The notes under the pieces: generated by a model
The model's input: only the letters and a program-made list of their open reading frames with translations
What the model was told of the DNA's origin: nothing
The model's database searches: none
Position numbers and translations under genes: made by a program
In this document: one piece after another, positions 36,779-45,370 of the stretch
Layout of the letters: each line of letters opens with the position of its first letter
Position numbering within the stretch: position 1 is the stretch's first letter
Source of the DNA: Bacillota bacterium
GTDB lineage: Bacteria > Bacillota > Clostridia > Lachnospirales > Lachnospiraceae
Assembly: GCA_023435895.1 (NCBI GenBank)
Contig: JAEZLH010000011.1
Location: 1-64,000, forward strand
Direction: 5' to 3'
Length of the DNA stretch: 64,000 bases

Positions 36779-37582
36779 TTAATTTATATGTTTCACTTCT
36801 ACCGGAGCATAACAGACCTTTGCAAGAAATGCTGCTTTCGCCTGATCAAGCCCTTCTAAAACCTCATAATCATCCTCTTTCTTACGAACAGTGATAACAT
36901 GATCAATTTCATACGGAAGCCTTCTGTATTCTTCAATTAATGCAGATAGTCGTTCTTCATCTTCCTTTTGAAGTTCGTCTTCCTTCAATAATCTTTTTGG
37001 AGAGACAAACATCTTATTTGTTTCTTTCCTGTCATTAGCATAATATGCTTTTGCTTCACGGATAATTATTTCAGCAATTTTTTCTGGATTACAATAAGTA
37101 CTATCAATTACCAGGTTATAATTTGAGAAGTCCATATAATTCAAATCATAGATATCCTTATAACGTCTGCATTCGGTTGCGGCACGTTCTCCTAGAAGAT
37201 TCTTTGCTTCCTCAAGAGTTGAGTATTTCTCCTCCGCACCTCTTTGATCATTCATAACACGTTCGGCAGCCACTTCAAGACTTACGGATACAAATACTTT
37301 GAAAGACCTTTCTACAAAGTGCCACGCAAGGCGGGAGTCAAAGATAATATTCTTGTCCCTATTTTCCCTAGAAATTTTGGCAGTTTCATCGTCTATCATT
37401 TTATCGTATTTTTTATCGCTGCACATCAACTGATTCAATTCTAGTGTTGTCAAATTCATTTGTCTTGCCAACTCTCTTTGAACTTTTCCCGTTGAATATA
37501 CCTCAAACTGATAATTTTCATTTAGCAACTTACAGATAGTAGATTTACCACTACCCAAATTGCCTGTAATCGTAATATGCAT
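36779..37582 (-). CDS. Cytidylate kinase-like P-loop protein with C-terminal extension
   Basis: 267 aa from the ATG at 37582 with GAGAGGTC upstream. Starts MHITITGNLGSGKSTICKLL, a P-loop, then the CMP-binding part of the cytidylate-kinase-like family (YSTGKVQRELARQ, IIFDSRLAWHF, RERAATECRRYKDIY, with the lid ERVMNDQRGAEEKYS). The kinase part ends near residue 190. The tail (DHVITVRKKEDDYEVLEGLD) looks like a short ParB/Srx-type fold, a tentative reading. It may phosphorylate a nucleotide or a protein-bound ligand. Same strand as the ABC operon but 145 bases below it. Confidence 0.75.
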   Translation of the reverse strand: MHITITGNLGSGKSTICKLLNENYQFEVYSTGKVQRELARQMNLTTLELNQLMCSDKKYDKMIDDETAKISRENRDKNIIFDSRLAWHFVERSFKVFVSVSLEVAAERVMNDQRGAEEKYSTLEEAKNLLGERAATECRRYKDIYDLNYMDFSNYNLVIDSTYCNPEKIAEIIIREAKAYYANDRKETNKMFVSPKRLLKEDELQKEDEERLSALIEEYRRLPYEIDHVITVRKKEDDYEVLEGLDQAKAAFLAKVCYAPVEVKHIN

Positions 37583-37727
37583 GATTGACCTCTCTCTTCG
37601 GATTGCTCTATAAATAGTTTTAAGAAGTATTATAGCCCAACAAAATAAAAAACACAACCATAAATCACATACATTTTACATTAAAATAGTTTTAATTAAT
37701 ACTTATATATCTCCAAGCATTGAAGTA

Positions 37728-38312
37728 TCATTTTGCATAATCCAGAGTTACCAGATTTCCTTCTAGCTGCATCACATCTTCTATCTCATGGGTTACAACA
37801 ATTACTGTCTTCCCTTTTGTTTTCTCTTTAATATAATCTATAACTCTTCCTTTTAATTTTGAATCCAACCCTCGAAAAGGTTCATCTAGCAGTACAATAT
37901 CACTGGATGCAATCAACGCCCTTACTATTGCTACCCTTCTTCGCATTCCTTCACTAAAATTTTTTACAGGCTTCCCTTTATAATCATCAATACCGATTTT
38001 CATTAGCTCCCTAATGATTTGCTCCTCTTCAGGCTTTCTCCCACATACCAGCTTCACATTTTTAAGGGCATCCCATTGCTCAATTAACCGATCGTCTTGA
38101 AACACTGCAGCGATACGGTCCTCCTGATCAAACAGAATTTCTCCTCTATCCGGTTTCACAAAGCCCATAATTAAGTTAAGAATCGTGGTTTTCCCTTTAC
38201 CGGATTGTCCCATTAAGCAATTAATGCATCCTTCCTCAAAGGTCACATTCAAGTTAGAGAAGATTGTTTTTTTGTTAAATTGTATTGATATCTGCTTTAG
38301 TCGAATATCCAT
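37728..38312 (-). CDS. ABC importer ATPase, NitT/TauT type (194 aa)
   Basis: Walker A GQSGKGKTT, Q-loop AAVFQDDRL, signature FSEGMRRRVAIVRAL in place of LSGGM, Walker B IVLLDEPFRGLD and H-loop VVTHEIEDV. Shorter than the usual 240-260 residues because the C-terminal extension is missing, as in many NitT/TauT relatives of this phylum. Energises the importer formed with the permease and binding protein upstream. GAGGAGG precedes ATG. The altered signature (Glu for the second Gly) is unusual. Confidence 0.88.
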   Translation of the reverse strand: MDIRLKQISIQFNKKTIFSNLNVTFEEGCINCLMGQSGKGKTTILNLIMGFVKPDRGEILFDQEDRIAAVFQDDRLIEQWDALKNVKLVCGRKPEEEQIIRELMKIGIDDYKGKPVKNFSEGMRRRVAIVRALIASSDIVLLDEPFRGLDSKLKGRVIDYIKEKTKGKTVIVVTHEIEDVMQLEGNLVTLDYAK

Positions 38313-38377
38313 CCCATCTCCTCCTCGACTTCTATATATGTAATTACTAATGGTTATTGTTTTTATCTAGCTGCAAA

Positions 38378-39175
38378 CTACTCTATAATAGATATCTTTT
38401 GATTGGAGATAGGATCCTTATGTATTAATCTTAAAAGTAGCATAACGGCTCTTTCAAAAATTACGCTTATCACAATGATTACAATCGTCCATGCAAACAA
38501 TTCTTCCATCATTAGATTCACTTCTGACTCATAGAGTCTTTTTCCAATGGAACCGCTTGGCTTTCCAATTACTTCTGCTGCAATACCAGCTTTCCAACAA
38601 AAGCCCATTCCTACGGAGATTGCAGATATAAAATATGATATTGTTGAGGGGATATAGACTGCCATGATTTGTTTTCTGCGATTTAACCGAAACACGCTCG
38701 CCATTTGAAGAAGCTTTCGATCTGCCGATAAGAGGCCTTGAAATATATTAGAATAGATTAGTGGCATCACCAATAAAAAAGAAGTCAGTACAGATAAATT
38801 CGTAGAGTCAATCCATACCAATGCAATAATGATAAAAGATGCCACCGGCATTGCCTGGATTGCTTTCATCATAGGCATAAAAAGCTCTTTTATAAGCTTA
38901 TTAAGGTATGATAACACTGCAAGCAATGAACCCACGAGTAACGCCAGCAAAAATCCAGTTACAATACGAAAAGAGGAGAACAGTATTGTCTCCCAGAAGT
39001 CAAAAGTAAGCATAAGCTTACATAAGGTTTTAATTACCGCATAGGGCGAGGGGAGCAGAATATCACTTGCAAGCAATCTGCTTACCCCTTCCCATGCTAG
39101 AAGCCAAAAGCAAACAACAAGCAATTTAAACGCAATATTTTTGTATCGCAACTTAGATTGTGTGCTCCTTGCCAT
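38378..39175 (-). CDS. ABC importer permease, NitT/TauT type (265 aa)
   Basis: Six or so membrane segments and the EAA-loop pattern ASVFRLNRRKQIMAVYIPST that docks onto the ATPase. Family features FKLLVVCFWLLAWEGVSRLL and PSPYAVIKTL near the start and GFCWKAGIAAEVIGKP near the C terminus match SsuC/TauC. AAGGAGCG nine bases before ATG. Second from last gene of the operon 40651-37728. Confidence 0.9.
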   Translation of the reverse strand: MARSTQSKLRYKNIAFKLLVVCFWLLAWEGVSRLLASDILLPSPYAVIKTLCKLMLTFDFWETILFSSFRIVTGFLLALLVGSLLAVLSYLNKLIKELFMPMMKAIQAMPVASFIIIALVWIDSTNLSVLTSFLLVMPLIYSNIFQGLLSADRKLLQMASVFRLNRRKQIMAVYIPSTISYFISAISVGMGFCWKAGIAAEVIGKPSGSIGKRLYESEVNLMMEELFAWTIVIIVISVIFERAVMLLLRLIHKDPISNQKISIIE

Positions 39176-39253
39176 TTGTTTTCGCTCCTTGTCTATATTA
39201 TTATTGGGGAATAATAACCATAATCAGCTAGTGCCCTATATCGGCACCCTATG

Positions 39254-40303
39254 TTAAGGAATATAGTAAAAATCTTTAGAAGGAAATTTGCCCCCTATGG
39301 ATTTTTGATCTTGTTTAAATAAAATATTTAGGTAGGAATTTGTTTTATTGATCATTTCCTCACCCTGAATCAAGGTAATATTACACATTGGTAGCGCTTT
39401 TCTTATAGGAGCAGCCTTAAATATATCAAACTTTTCAACAAGCTCTGACGCCTCACCAGGATTTGAAGCTATAAAGTTGACTGACGTCTCGTATTCTTTC
39501 ATAAATGCATCAAATGCTTCCTTGTGTTCCTTTATAAAATTCTGTTGAACAACTACCACACCTGTCACCACAGAACTGTCATCCTTGGTTACCATCTTCC
39601 ATTCCTTCTCCATATCTAAAGCGATACGCAGCCTATTATTCTTCATCATGGCGGTCGTTACAAAGGGTTGAGGAAGCATCGCGATAGCATTGTCCGCTTT
39701 CTCAAGTATAGATGCAACTTCTGTAGCTTCTGCTTTATATTCAATCTTGAGGTCTTTCTTTGGATCAAGTCCGTGAGAAGTTAAAATATAGTTTAAAATA
39801 TATTGTGGGGTTGCACCAAGACCAGTAGAATAAATGGTCTTTCCTTTCAAATCCTCCACACTATGAATTGCATTGCCTGTTTCTACAATATATAGCACCC
39901 CTAGGGTATTGATGCCTGCCATCTTTACTGTTCCACCTGTTTTATTAAATAAAATAGCGGCCAGATTACAGGGTATTGCTGCTATATCAAATTTTCCTTT
40001 TACCAAACCCACCGTTATTTCTTCGGGTGCTCCTGCAATAGTAAAATCATAATCATTGGTGGTAGATGCAGTTTGACTATCTTCCATCACTTTTACCATA
40101 CCAATTGCTGTGGGTCCTTTCAGAGCGGCAATTTTTACCTTAATCTTATCTTTTAAAGGTTGTGTGACGGACGGCTTGGGTAAAGAGGTGGGTGTTAATA
40201 ACTCCTGCTCAGAACCAGCTTCTTTGGTATCACCCTCTTTGCTGCAAGCAGTTAACAATGAAAGTGCAATCAGCATTAGTAATATCATTACAACCTTCTT
40301 CAT
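39254..40303 (-). CDS. ABC importer substrate-binding lipoprotein, NMT1/THI5 type
   Basis: Lipobox LLTAC (Cys20 from this start) after a hydrophobic signal, then Pro/Thr-rich linker and an NMT1/SsuA-like domain (AALKGPTAIGMVKVMED, DIAAIPCNLAAILFNK, GATPQYILNYIL, AEATEVASILEKADNAIA). Such proteins feed sulfonates, nitrate or pyrimidine precursors to their importers; the ligand cannot be read off here. ATG at 40303 has GGAG six bases upstream; an ATG four codons earlier overlaps the ribosome site. Gene order regulator, binding protein, permease, ATPase suggests one import operon. Confidence 0.87.
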   Translation of the reverse strand: MKKVVMILLMLIALSLLTACSKEGDTKEAGSEQELLTPTSLPKPSVTQPLKDKIKVKIAALKGPTAIGMVKVMEDSQTASTTNDYDFTIAGAPEEITVGLVKGKFDIAAIPCNLAAILFNKTGGTVKMAGINTLGVLYIVETGNAIHSVEDLKGKTIYSTGLGATPQYILNYILTSHGLDPKKDLKIEYKAEATEVASILEKADNAIAMLPQPFVTTAMMKNNRLRIALDMEKEWKMVTKDDSSVVTGVVVVQQNFIKEHKEAFDAFMKEYETSVNFIASNPGEASELVEKFDIFKAAPIRKALPMCNITLIQGEEMINKTNSYLNILFKQDQKSIGGKFPSKDFYYIP

Positions 40304-40405
40304 AGCATACTCCATTCTAGGTGTAGCTTTCCAACCTAAACAACCAGACCTTCCTTCTCAAACCTATCCATACCAAACCGCTTTACTTGCACCTTAATCA
40401 ATACA

Positions 40406-40651
40406 TTATTTCTTTGAATAAATCGTCTTAACACTTACACCATTCAACATGCCTAGCTTACCTGCTAATGTACTTATAACATCTGCTTCTGCATTGAGAA
40501 CAACACTGATGATATTAATGTTTTTTTCTCTGTAGGGAATTCCCATTCTCCCTATAATATACTGCCCATATTCATGCAGCAGATTATTTAATCGCTCAAC
40601 CGATTCTGTATTCTCAATTATGATGCCAATTAAGGCTACTCTGGTGTCCAA
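40406..40651 (-). CDS. TM1266-type iron-only hydrogenase system regulator (ACT domain)
   Basis: 81 aa. A TTG start has AGGAGG nine bases upstream. ALIGIIIENTESVERLNNLL, YGQYIIGRMGIPYREKNINI and ISTLAGKLGMLNGVSVKTIY match the small ACT-domain family named after Thermotoga TM1266, usually encoded beside [FeFe]-hydrogenase maturation genes. Here no hydrogenase or hydEFG genes are in the window; it heads the ABC importer operon instead. Probably binds a small ligand and controls expression or enzyme activity. Sits directly behind a leader with an intrinsic terminator. Confidence 0.85.
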   Translation of the reverse strand: MDTRVALIGIIIENTESVERLNNLLHEYGQYIIGRMGIPYREKNINIISVVLNAEADVISTLAGKLGMLNGVSVKTIYSKK

Positions 40652-40668
40652 ATCTATTTCCTCCTAAG

Positions 40669-40814
40669 AAAAAAACCCCATGCCAACCATCGCATAGGGA
40701 AAATATACTTATGTAACAATCATCTTTTAACCGGATATCCCAATTATCAGATTGTATGAAATACTTTAATCCTATGCCTTTTCCGCAGGAACTCCTTAAG
40801 AATCGGCTAGGATA
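40669..40814 (-). promoter_or_regulatory. Structured leader RNA of unknown class with terminator
   Basis: Between the promoter and the TTG start, the transcript can form helix ATCCTAGCC (40805-40813) with GGCATAGGAT (40769-40778). A terminator CCCTATGC/GCATGGGG with a T7 tail lies at 40669-40699, only 18 bases before the gene. GCATAGG in the first helix can instead pair with CCTATGC of the terminator, a switch layout. The sequence does not match TPP, SAM, T-box, FMN, cobalamin, ykkC, pfl or other consensus patterns I know. Confidence 0.65.
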
Positions 40815-40843
40815 ATTTTAACATCTCCCCTAATCTTTGTCAA
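40815..40843 (-). promoter_or_regulatory. Sigma-A promoter of the hydrogenase-regulator / ABC operon
   Basis: On the minus strand a perfect TTGACA (40838-40843), 17 bases, then TAAAAT (40815-40820). The expected start of transcription lies at the first bases of the leader. Confidence 0.8.
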
Positions 40844-41112
40844 TACCCCTACCACATCAGTAGGCATTCTCTCAAATCATGATGTACCTGCATAATTCCT
40901 CCATAATAGCGCATTAAACAATTCGAAAAAAGGAGTATCTGCATTGGACTTTACTCGTTTTCTCTCATTTTTACTCATAAACGACTTGGGTATCAATACC
41001 TACAAACATTAAACCAAGAAAAATTTGACGCAACAAAGGGCCCACCCACATATTATGGATGAGCCCTATGTTTTCGCCCAAAATCAAATATCCTAACTAT
41101 AATTTTACGTAT

Positions 41113-42591
41113 TTAATGTTCATACCACCCTACAATTCCAGGTGTCAGATTAATATTAATCTGTTTTATCTCTTGGTATTCCAAAAGACCGTGGACCCCA
41201 AGATCACGTCCGATACCACTCATCTTATAACCTCCCCAGGGTGCTTCGTTATAGGTGGGATTATAACAGTTAACCCAGGTAATTCCGGCTCTTATTTCTT
41301 TTACCACACGATATGCACGGGTCAAATCTGAGGTAAACACTGCGCCCGCCAAACCATATATTGTATCATTGGCCATATCAATTGCTTCCTGTTCACTCTC
41401 AAAAGTCTGAATGGTTACTACAGGGCCAAATATTTCTTCTCTTACGATCCTCATATCCGGAGAACAATGATCAAAAATCGTAGGCCTTACGAAATACCCT
41501 TTTGCACATTCTCCCTCTATATATCGTTCTCCACCATAAACAAGGGTTGCTCCCTCTTCTATTCCGCTCTGTATGTAATTAAGTACCTTCTCCATGTCCT
41601 GCTTTGTAATTAACGGACCCAAATCAGGGTTCCCCCTGCCATCACCAATGGTCATGGCACTTGCTTTCTTTACCAATCTCTTTAAGAATTCATCCTTAAT
41701 TGATTTCTCGATAATTATTCTTGAACCGGCGGAGCATACCTCGCCTTGATTAAAGAAAATTCCTATCATTGCCCATTCTACTGCACCATCCAGGTCGGCA
41801 TCCCCAAAGATCACATTCGGTGATTTTCCTCCTAGCTCTAAGCCAATTTTCTTCACATTACCGGCAGCTGCAGCCATAAGACTTTGACCCACCTTTGTAC
41901 TTCCGGTAAAGGTAATCATATCCACATCGGTGTTTCTTCCCATTTCAGAACCAACCTCAGCATCTCCTTGCAAAAGATTTACGCAACCCTTAGGTAACCC
42001 CACCTCTTCAAAGATTTCAAATAACTTAATTGTAGATAGCGGAGCTTTGGGACTGGGTTTAAATACAATACTGTTGCCAGCCGCCAAAGCAGGTGCCAAC
42101 TTCCATACCGACATCAAAAAAGGATAGTTCCAAGGTGTGATCTGCGCCACAACACCCACCGGTTCATGCACGGTATAGGAATGCATCTTCCCGAAGTTAT
42201 TGTTCACATCATATACCCCGCCGTAGGGTGCTTTAATTAACCCCGCATAATAACGGAAGGTATGTACTCCGTCATCAATGTCCCCTTGTGCTTCACGCAA
42301 AGGCTTCCCGTTATCTAGGGTATCCAGTAATGTAAGTTCCTCTATTCTGGCTTCGATTGCATCCGCAATTTTTAGTAAGATATCACTTCTACCCTGGGCA
42401 TCCATATCTCTCCATTCACGAGTTACATAAAAGGACTCCTTGGCTGCCGTAATGGCTCTCTTGGTATCCTCAACGCTGCTTTCGGATACTAAGGCAATCA
42501 CCTCTTCATTTGCAGGGTTAATTACCTCAATCACCTTACCTGACGTTCCTTCCACCCATTCTCCGTTTATATAGTTCTTTAATAATTCCAT
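41113..42591 (-). CDS. NAD-dependent aldehyde dehydrogenase (betaine aldehyde dehydrogenase-like)
   Basis: 492 aa. Motifs of the ALDH superfamily: TPWNYPFLMSVWKLAPALAA, FTGSTKVGQ (Rossmann), the Glu in LELGGKSPNVIF, the catalytic Cys in FFNQGEVCSAGSR and the C-terminal EIFGPVV and PWGGYKMSGIGRDLG. Sequence is closest in feel to BetB/GbsA, which oxidises betaine aldehyde to glycine betaine, but no choline uptake or oxidase genes are near, so another aldehyde is possible. ATG at 42591 has GGGGAG eight bases upstream. Monocistronic. Confidence 0.9.
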   Translation of the reverse strand: MELLKNYINGEWVEGTSGKVIEVINPANEEVIALVSESSVEDTKRAITAAKESFYVTREWRDMDAQGRSDILLKIADAIEARIEELTLLDTLDNGKPLREAQGDIDDGVHTFRYYAGLIKAPYGGVYDVNNNFGKMHSYTVHEPVGVVAQITPWNYPFLMSVWKLAPALAAGNSIVFKPSPKAPLSTIKLFEIFEEVGLPKGCVNLLQGDAEVGSEMGRNTDVDMITFTGSTKVGQSLMAAAAGNVKKIGLELGGKSPNVIFGDADLDGAVEWAMIGIFFNQGEVCSAGSRIIIEKSIKDEFLKRLVKKASAMTIGDGRGNPDLGPLITKQDMEKVLNYIQSGIEEGATLVYGGERYIEGECAKGYFVRPTIFDHCSPDMRIVREEIFGPVVTIQTFESEQEAIDMANDTIYGLAGAVFTSDLTRAYRVVKEIRAGITWVNCYNPTYNEAPWGGYKMSGIGRDLGVHGLLEYQEIKQININLTPGIVGWYEH

Positions 42592-42852
42592 GAATAAGCT
42601 CCCCTTTCGCACTTCAATCATCTCTTTTTTGCCACTTTATGTATTTATTGAAAACCTTATCACAATATTAAAGTCAATACAAAAAAGTAGATAAATTCCT
42701 ATTATCTTTAACAAGATTTTATAGATAAAATAAACGGACCATATCAATTTTGTAGTTTCATCATAAATCGAAACTTTGCCAAAAGGGGTTGTCAACCGCT
42801 ATTTCTGCTGATAAAGAATATTATTATTTGCAATTTATAATAATTGTTCAAA

Positions 42853-42891
42853 CAATCAATAACTTTATACTTAGTACAAAGTTATTGATTG
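42853..42891. promoter_or_regulatory. 14-bp perfect inverted repeat, possible operator
   Basis: CAATCAATAACTTT (42853-42866) and its exact complement (42878-42891) flank an 11-base spacer. It lies 390 bases upstream of the MerR gene and about 260 upstream of the ALDH gene start, inside a 690-base interval otherwise free of genes. A regulator-binding site or a small terminator-like stem are the options. Confidence 0.45.
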
Positions 42892-43166
42892 AAATTCCTA
42901 ATTTCACTTGATATGCAATTTATTAATTCCATCAATGATTATTACTTCGTATATTAACTTTATTTTTGCTAATCAGCTATTCCTTAATGCCGATCCTTCT
43001 GTATTTAATTAATTAGTTTCTCTTCTTGGCAAGCAACTGAATAATGAGTCTCGTTCGTATCATTTTAGTTACTATATTGGGTTTTGTTATTCCTTTGATT
43101 CCTTTTATAAATGGATAATTTGCTATGAATCAGATATAATCGTCCGTTTGACAACCAAGATATTAC

Positions 43167-43194
43167 TTGACATTTTGGCTTTAGATTTTATACT
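43167..43194 (+). promoter_or_regulatory. Sigma-A promoter of the MerR gene
   Basis: TTGACA (43167-43172), 16 bases, TATACT (43189-43194). A short inverted pair TACTT/AAGTA lies just after the -10 region. Leads into the MerR start 84 bases downstream. Confidence 0.7.
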
Positions 43195-43277
43195 TAACAT
43201 AAAGTACCTGATTGTTTATTAAAAGAACGGAACAATGATATCAATCCGGTCAATGGTATTTGTGAGGGGGTCGACCT

Positions 43278-44105
43278 ATGGAACTAGATCAGATTTCGAT
43301 TGGGAAAATGGCTGAGCTCAATCAAGTATCAGAGCAAACCTTACGCCTATATGATAAAATTGGTTTATTAAAACCACAGGTGATCAACCAAAAGACAGGT
43401 TATCGATATTACACCATCGGACAGTCTGCAACCCTTGATATGATACAGTACTACAAACATATGGGGTTTTCCTTAAAACAGATTCAAGAGGAGCTTGCTA
43501 ATATCGATTCTATGCAACAAAATCTTAAAAAACGTTATAACGAAATTGAAGCTGAGATAAAAAGATTAGAACTTTGTAAAAGATCCATTCAACGCTCCAT
43601 GGATAATTACAACCGTTACCTGACTATGCCTCGGGTGGGTGAAGTGTTTTTGGAATACTTTCCATCCAGAAAAATAATCGTTTACAATACAGGCTATAAT
43701 ATTCTGGATTATGACTATAAGCACTATGAATATAATCTTCGCCTACTGAAAAACCATTTACTTAATATTAATTTCCCTATGGTATACTTTTGTAATGCCG
43801 GAACGATTATACGAAAACAGCACTTAAGTTCCTCCCATCTTCATAGCGATGAAATCTTTCTATTGACCGATGAAGCTTCCTCTGATTATGCATCGGTTGA
43901 AGTAATTCCTCAGGGTTCCTATCTATCCATGTGCTGTTCTGGGTTTACCAATGAGAAGGATTATGCGACTGCGCTTTTGGCGGAAGTCTCACGAAGAAAT
44001 TATCGTATTGACGGAGATTATTTTTGTGAGGTAATCTCTGAGTATTCTACGAACAACGAACAGGAGCGTCAGTTCTTCTATAAGATACAGGTTAAAGTCG
44101 TATAA
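43278..44105 (+). CDS. MerR-family transcription regulator with effector-binding domain
   Basis: 275 aa. Winged helix-turn-helix near residues 7-75 (ISIGKMAELNQVSEQTLRLYDKIGLLKP, shown in parts), a coiled-coil linker (about 80-110) and a C-terminal GyrI-like ligand-binding domain (BmrR architecture), suggesting activation by a small hydrophobic ligand. AGGGGG eight bases before ATG. Its own promoter is at 43167. The next gene is a small membrane protein; a classic target such as a multidrug exporter is not adjacent. Confidence 0.88.
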   Translation: MELDQISIGKMAELNQVSEQTLRLYDKIGLLKPQVINQKTGYRYYTIGQSATLDMIQYYKHMGFSLKQIQEELANIDSMQQNLKKRYNEIEAEIKRLELCKRSIQRSMDNYNRYLTMPRVGEVFLEYFPSRKIIVYNTGYNILDYDYKHYEYNLRLLKNHLLNINFPMVYFCNAGTIIRKQHLSSSHLHSDEIFLLTDEASSDYASVEVIPQGSYLSMCCSGFTNEKDYATALLAEVSRRNYRIDGDYFCEVISEYSTNNEQERQFFYKIQVKVV

Positions 44106-44140
44106 GAACTATAAATATATCATCAACAAAGGAGAATTCT

Positions 44141-44443
44141 ATGAAATATGTATGTCCCCATTGCCATCAAACAGTTAGCTGCAAATGGTATGAATCAAAA
44201 GTAAAATTACAATGCAAACACTGCAGCAAATTTGTTTTTGATGCCGTGAAGCAAAAACTAAGTGTGGTTTCATTTATTTCTGCACTCATTGGTATTTTAT
44301 CCCTTTTCTTCTATATGGAAATTATGCAAGGCTCCCTTCTGATCAGGTTACCACTACTTGTAATAACCTTAGTTGTTTTGGCTCTTGTTATTTCTTATAT
44401 TGAAAAAATAATATGTAATACGGTTACTACATCGTCAAAATAA
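44141..44443 (+). CDS. Small zinc-ribbon membrane protein (100 aa)
   Basis: CPHCHQT near residue 5 and CKHCSKF near 28 make a rubredoxin-like zinc ribbon; two membrane segments follow (SFISALIGILSLFFYM and LPLLVITLVVLALVIS). Family of unknown function, perhaps a membrane partner of the MerR regulon. AAAGGAGA seven bases before ATG; 35 bases after the MerR stop, so probably cotranscribed. Confidence 0.7.
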   Translation: MKYVCPHCHQTVSCKWYESKVKLQCKHCSKFVFDAVKQKLSVVSFISALIGILSLFFYMEIMQGSLLIRLPLLVITLVVLALVISYIEKIICNTVTTSSK

Positions 44444-44620
44444 TAATACAAGTATGATTAGGCTCCGTTTGTATTGTAGCATAGCACTTTGCATAAATTC
44501 AGAAGATTCATGCTACGCTGGTAATGTATAAGATGTTCAAATCATCTAATAACCCCAGTTATACCTATCGTAAAACAGTTTGTGATTTAAAATCCATAGC
44601 ATATTAAAATCCAGATAGAA

Positions 44621-44672
44621 AAAGGACTTTTGCAAATAATAATCTTTTTAAGATTGATTTGCAAAAGCCCTT
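44621..44672. terminator. Bidirectional terminator
   Basis: AAAGGACTTTTGCAAAT pairs with ATTTGCAAAAGCCCTT apart from small mismatches, with an inner AATCTT/AAGATT stem. Closes the zinc-ribbon gene on one strand and the response-regulator gene on the other. Confidence 0.75.
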
Positions 44673-44676
44673 ATAT

Positions 44677-45366
44677 TTATATCTTAAAGCGGTATCCAAC
44701 TCCCCATATGGTCTCAATATATTGAGGCTTTGAGGTGTTAAGTTCTATCTTTTCACGGATTTTCTTAATATGAACGGTAACGGTTGCAATATCTCCCACT
44801 GATTCCATATCCCAAATCTCGCGAAACAGTTCTTCTTTGGTATATACCCTGTTCGGATTCTCTGCTAAGAAGGTCATTAAATCAAATTCCTTTGTGGTAA
44901 AAATCTTCTCTTCCCCGTTTAGGAATACTCTTCTTGCTGTTTTATCTATCTTTAGTCCTCGAATCTCCAGCATTTCATTCTCTTTTGTACCGGTACCAAT
45001 CAGTCGCTCATACCTTGCCAAATGTGCCTTCACTCTCGCCACTAATTCGCTTGGGCTGAAGGGTTTGGTCATATAATCATCTGCACCCAGTCCCAGTCCA
45101 CGTATTTTATCAATATCGTCCTTCTTTGCAGATACCATGATAACCGGAATATTTTTCACTTCACGAATCTTTTTACAGATTTCGAAGCCATCCATATTCG
45201 GTAACATCAAATCCAAAATGACAAGTTCAAACTCCTCTGTCAGAGCTCTTTGCGCTCCCACATCTCCGGTTGTTTCCACTTCAACCTCAAAACCACTGAG
45301 TTCCAAATAATCCTTTTCCAGTTCCGCAATTGCAAGTTCGTCCTCTACAATTAATATCCTACTCAT
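44677..45366 (-). CDS. OmpR-family response regulator
   Basis: 229 aa. Receiver domain with acidic pair VEDELAIAE, phosphoacceptor in LVILDLMLPNMDGFE (Asp about residue 52) and Lys in SAKKDDIDK; effector winged helix with RVFLNGEEKIFTTKEFDLM and VTVHIKKIREKIE. ATG 45366 is preferred for the AAGGAG six bases upstream. Four bases downstream of the histidine kinase gene, so the kinase is first and the regulator second, the less common order. Target genes unknown. Confidence 0.93.
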   Translation of the reverse strand: MSRILIVEDELAIAELEKDYLELSGFEVEVETTGDVGAQRALTEEFELVILDLMLPNMDGFEICKKIREVKNIPVIMVSAKKDDIDKIRGLGLGADDYMTKPFSPSELVARVKAHLARYERLIGTGTKENEMLEIRGLKIDKTARRVFLNGEEKIFTTKEFDLMTFLAENPNRVYTKEELFREIWDMESVGDIATVTVHIKKIREKIELNTSKPQYIETIWGVGYRFKI

Positions 45367-45370
45367 TCTA

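Noticed and set aside
40669..40814. TPP riboswitch before the NMT1/THI5-type importer
   Set aside because: The CUGAGA and ACCUGAUCUGG consensus segments are absent.
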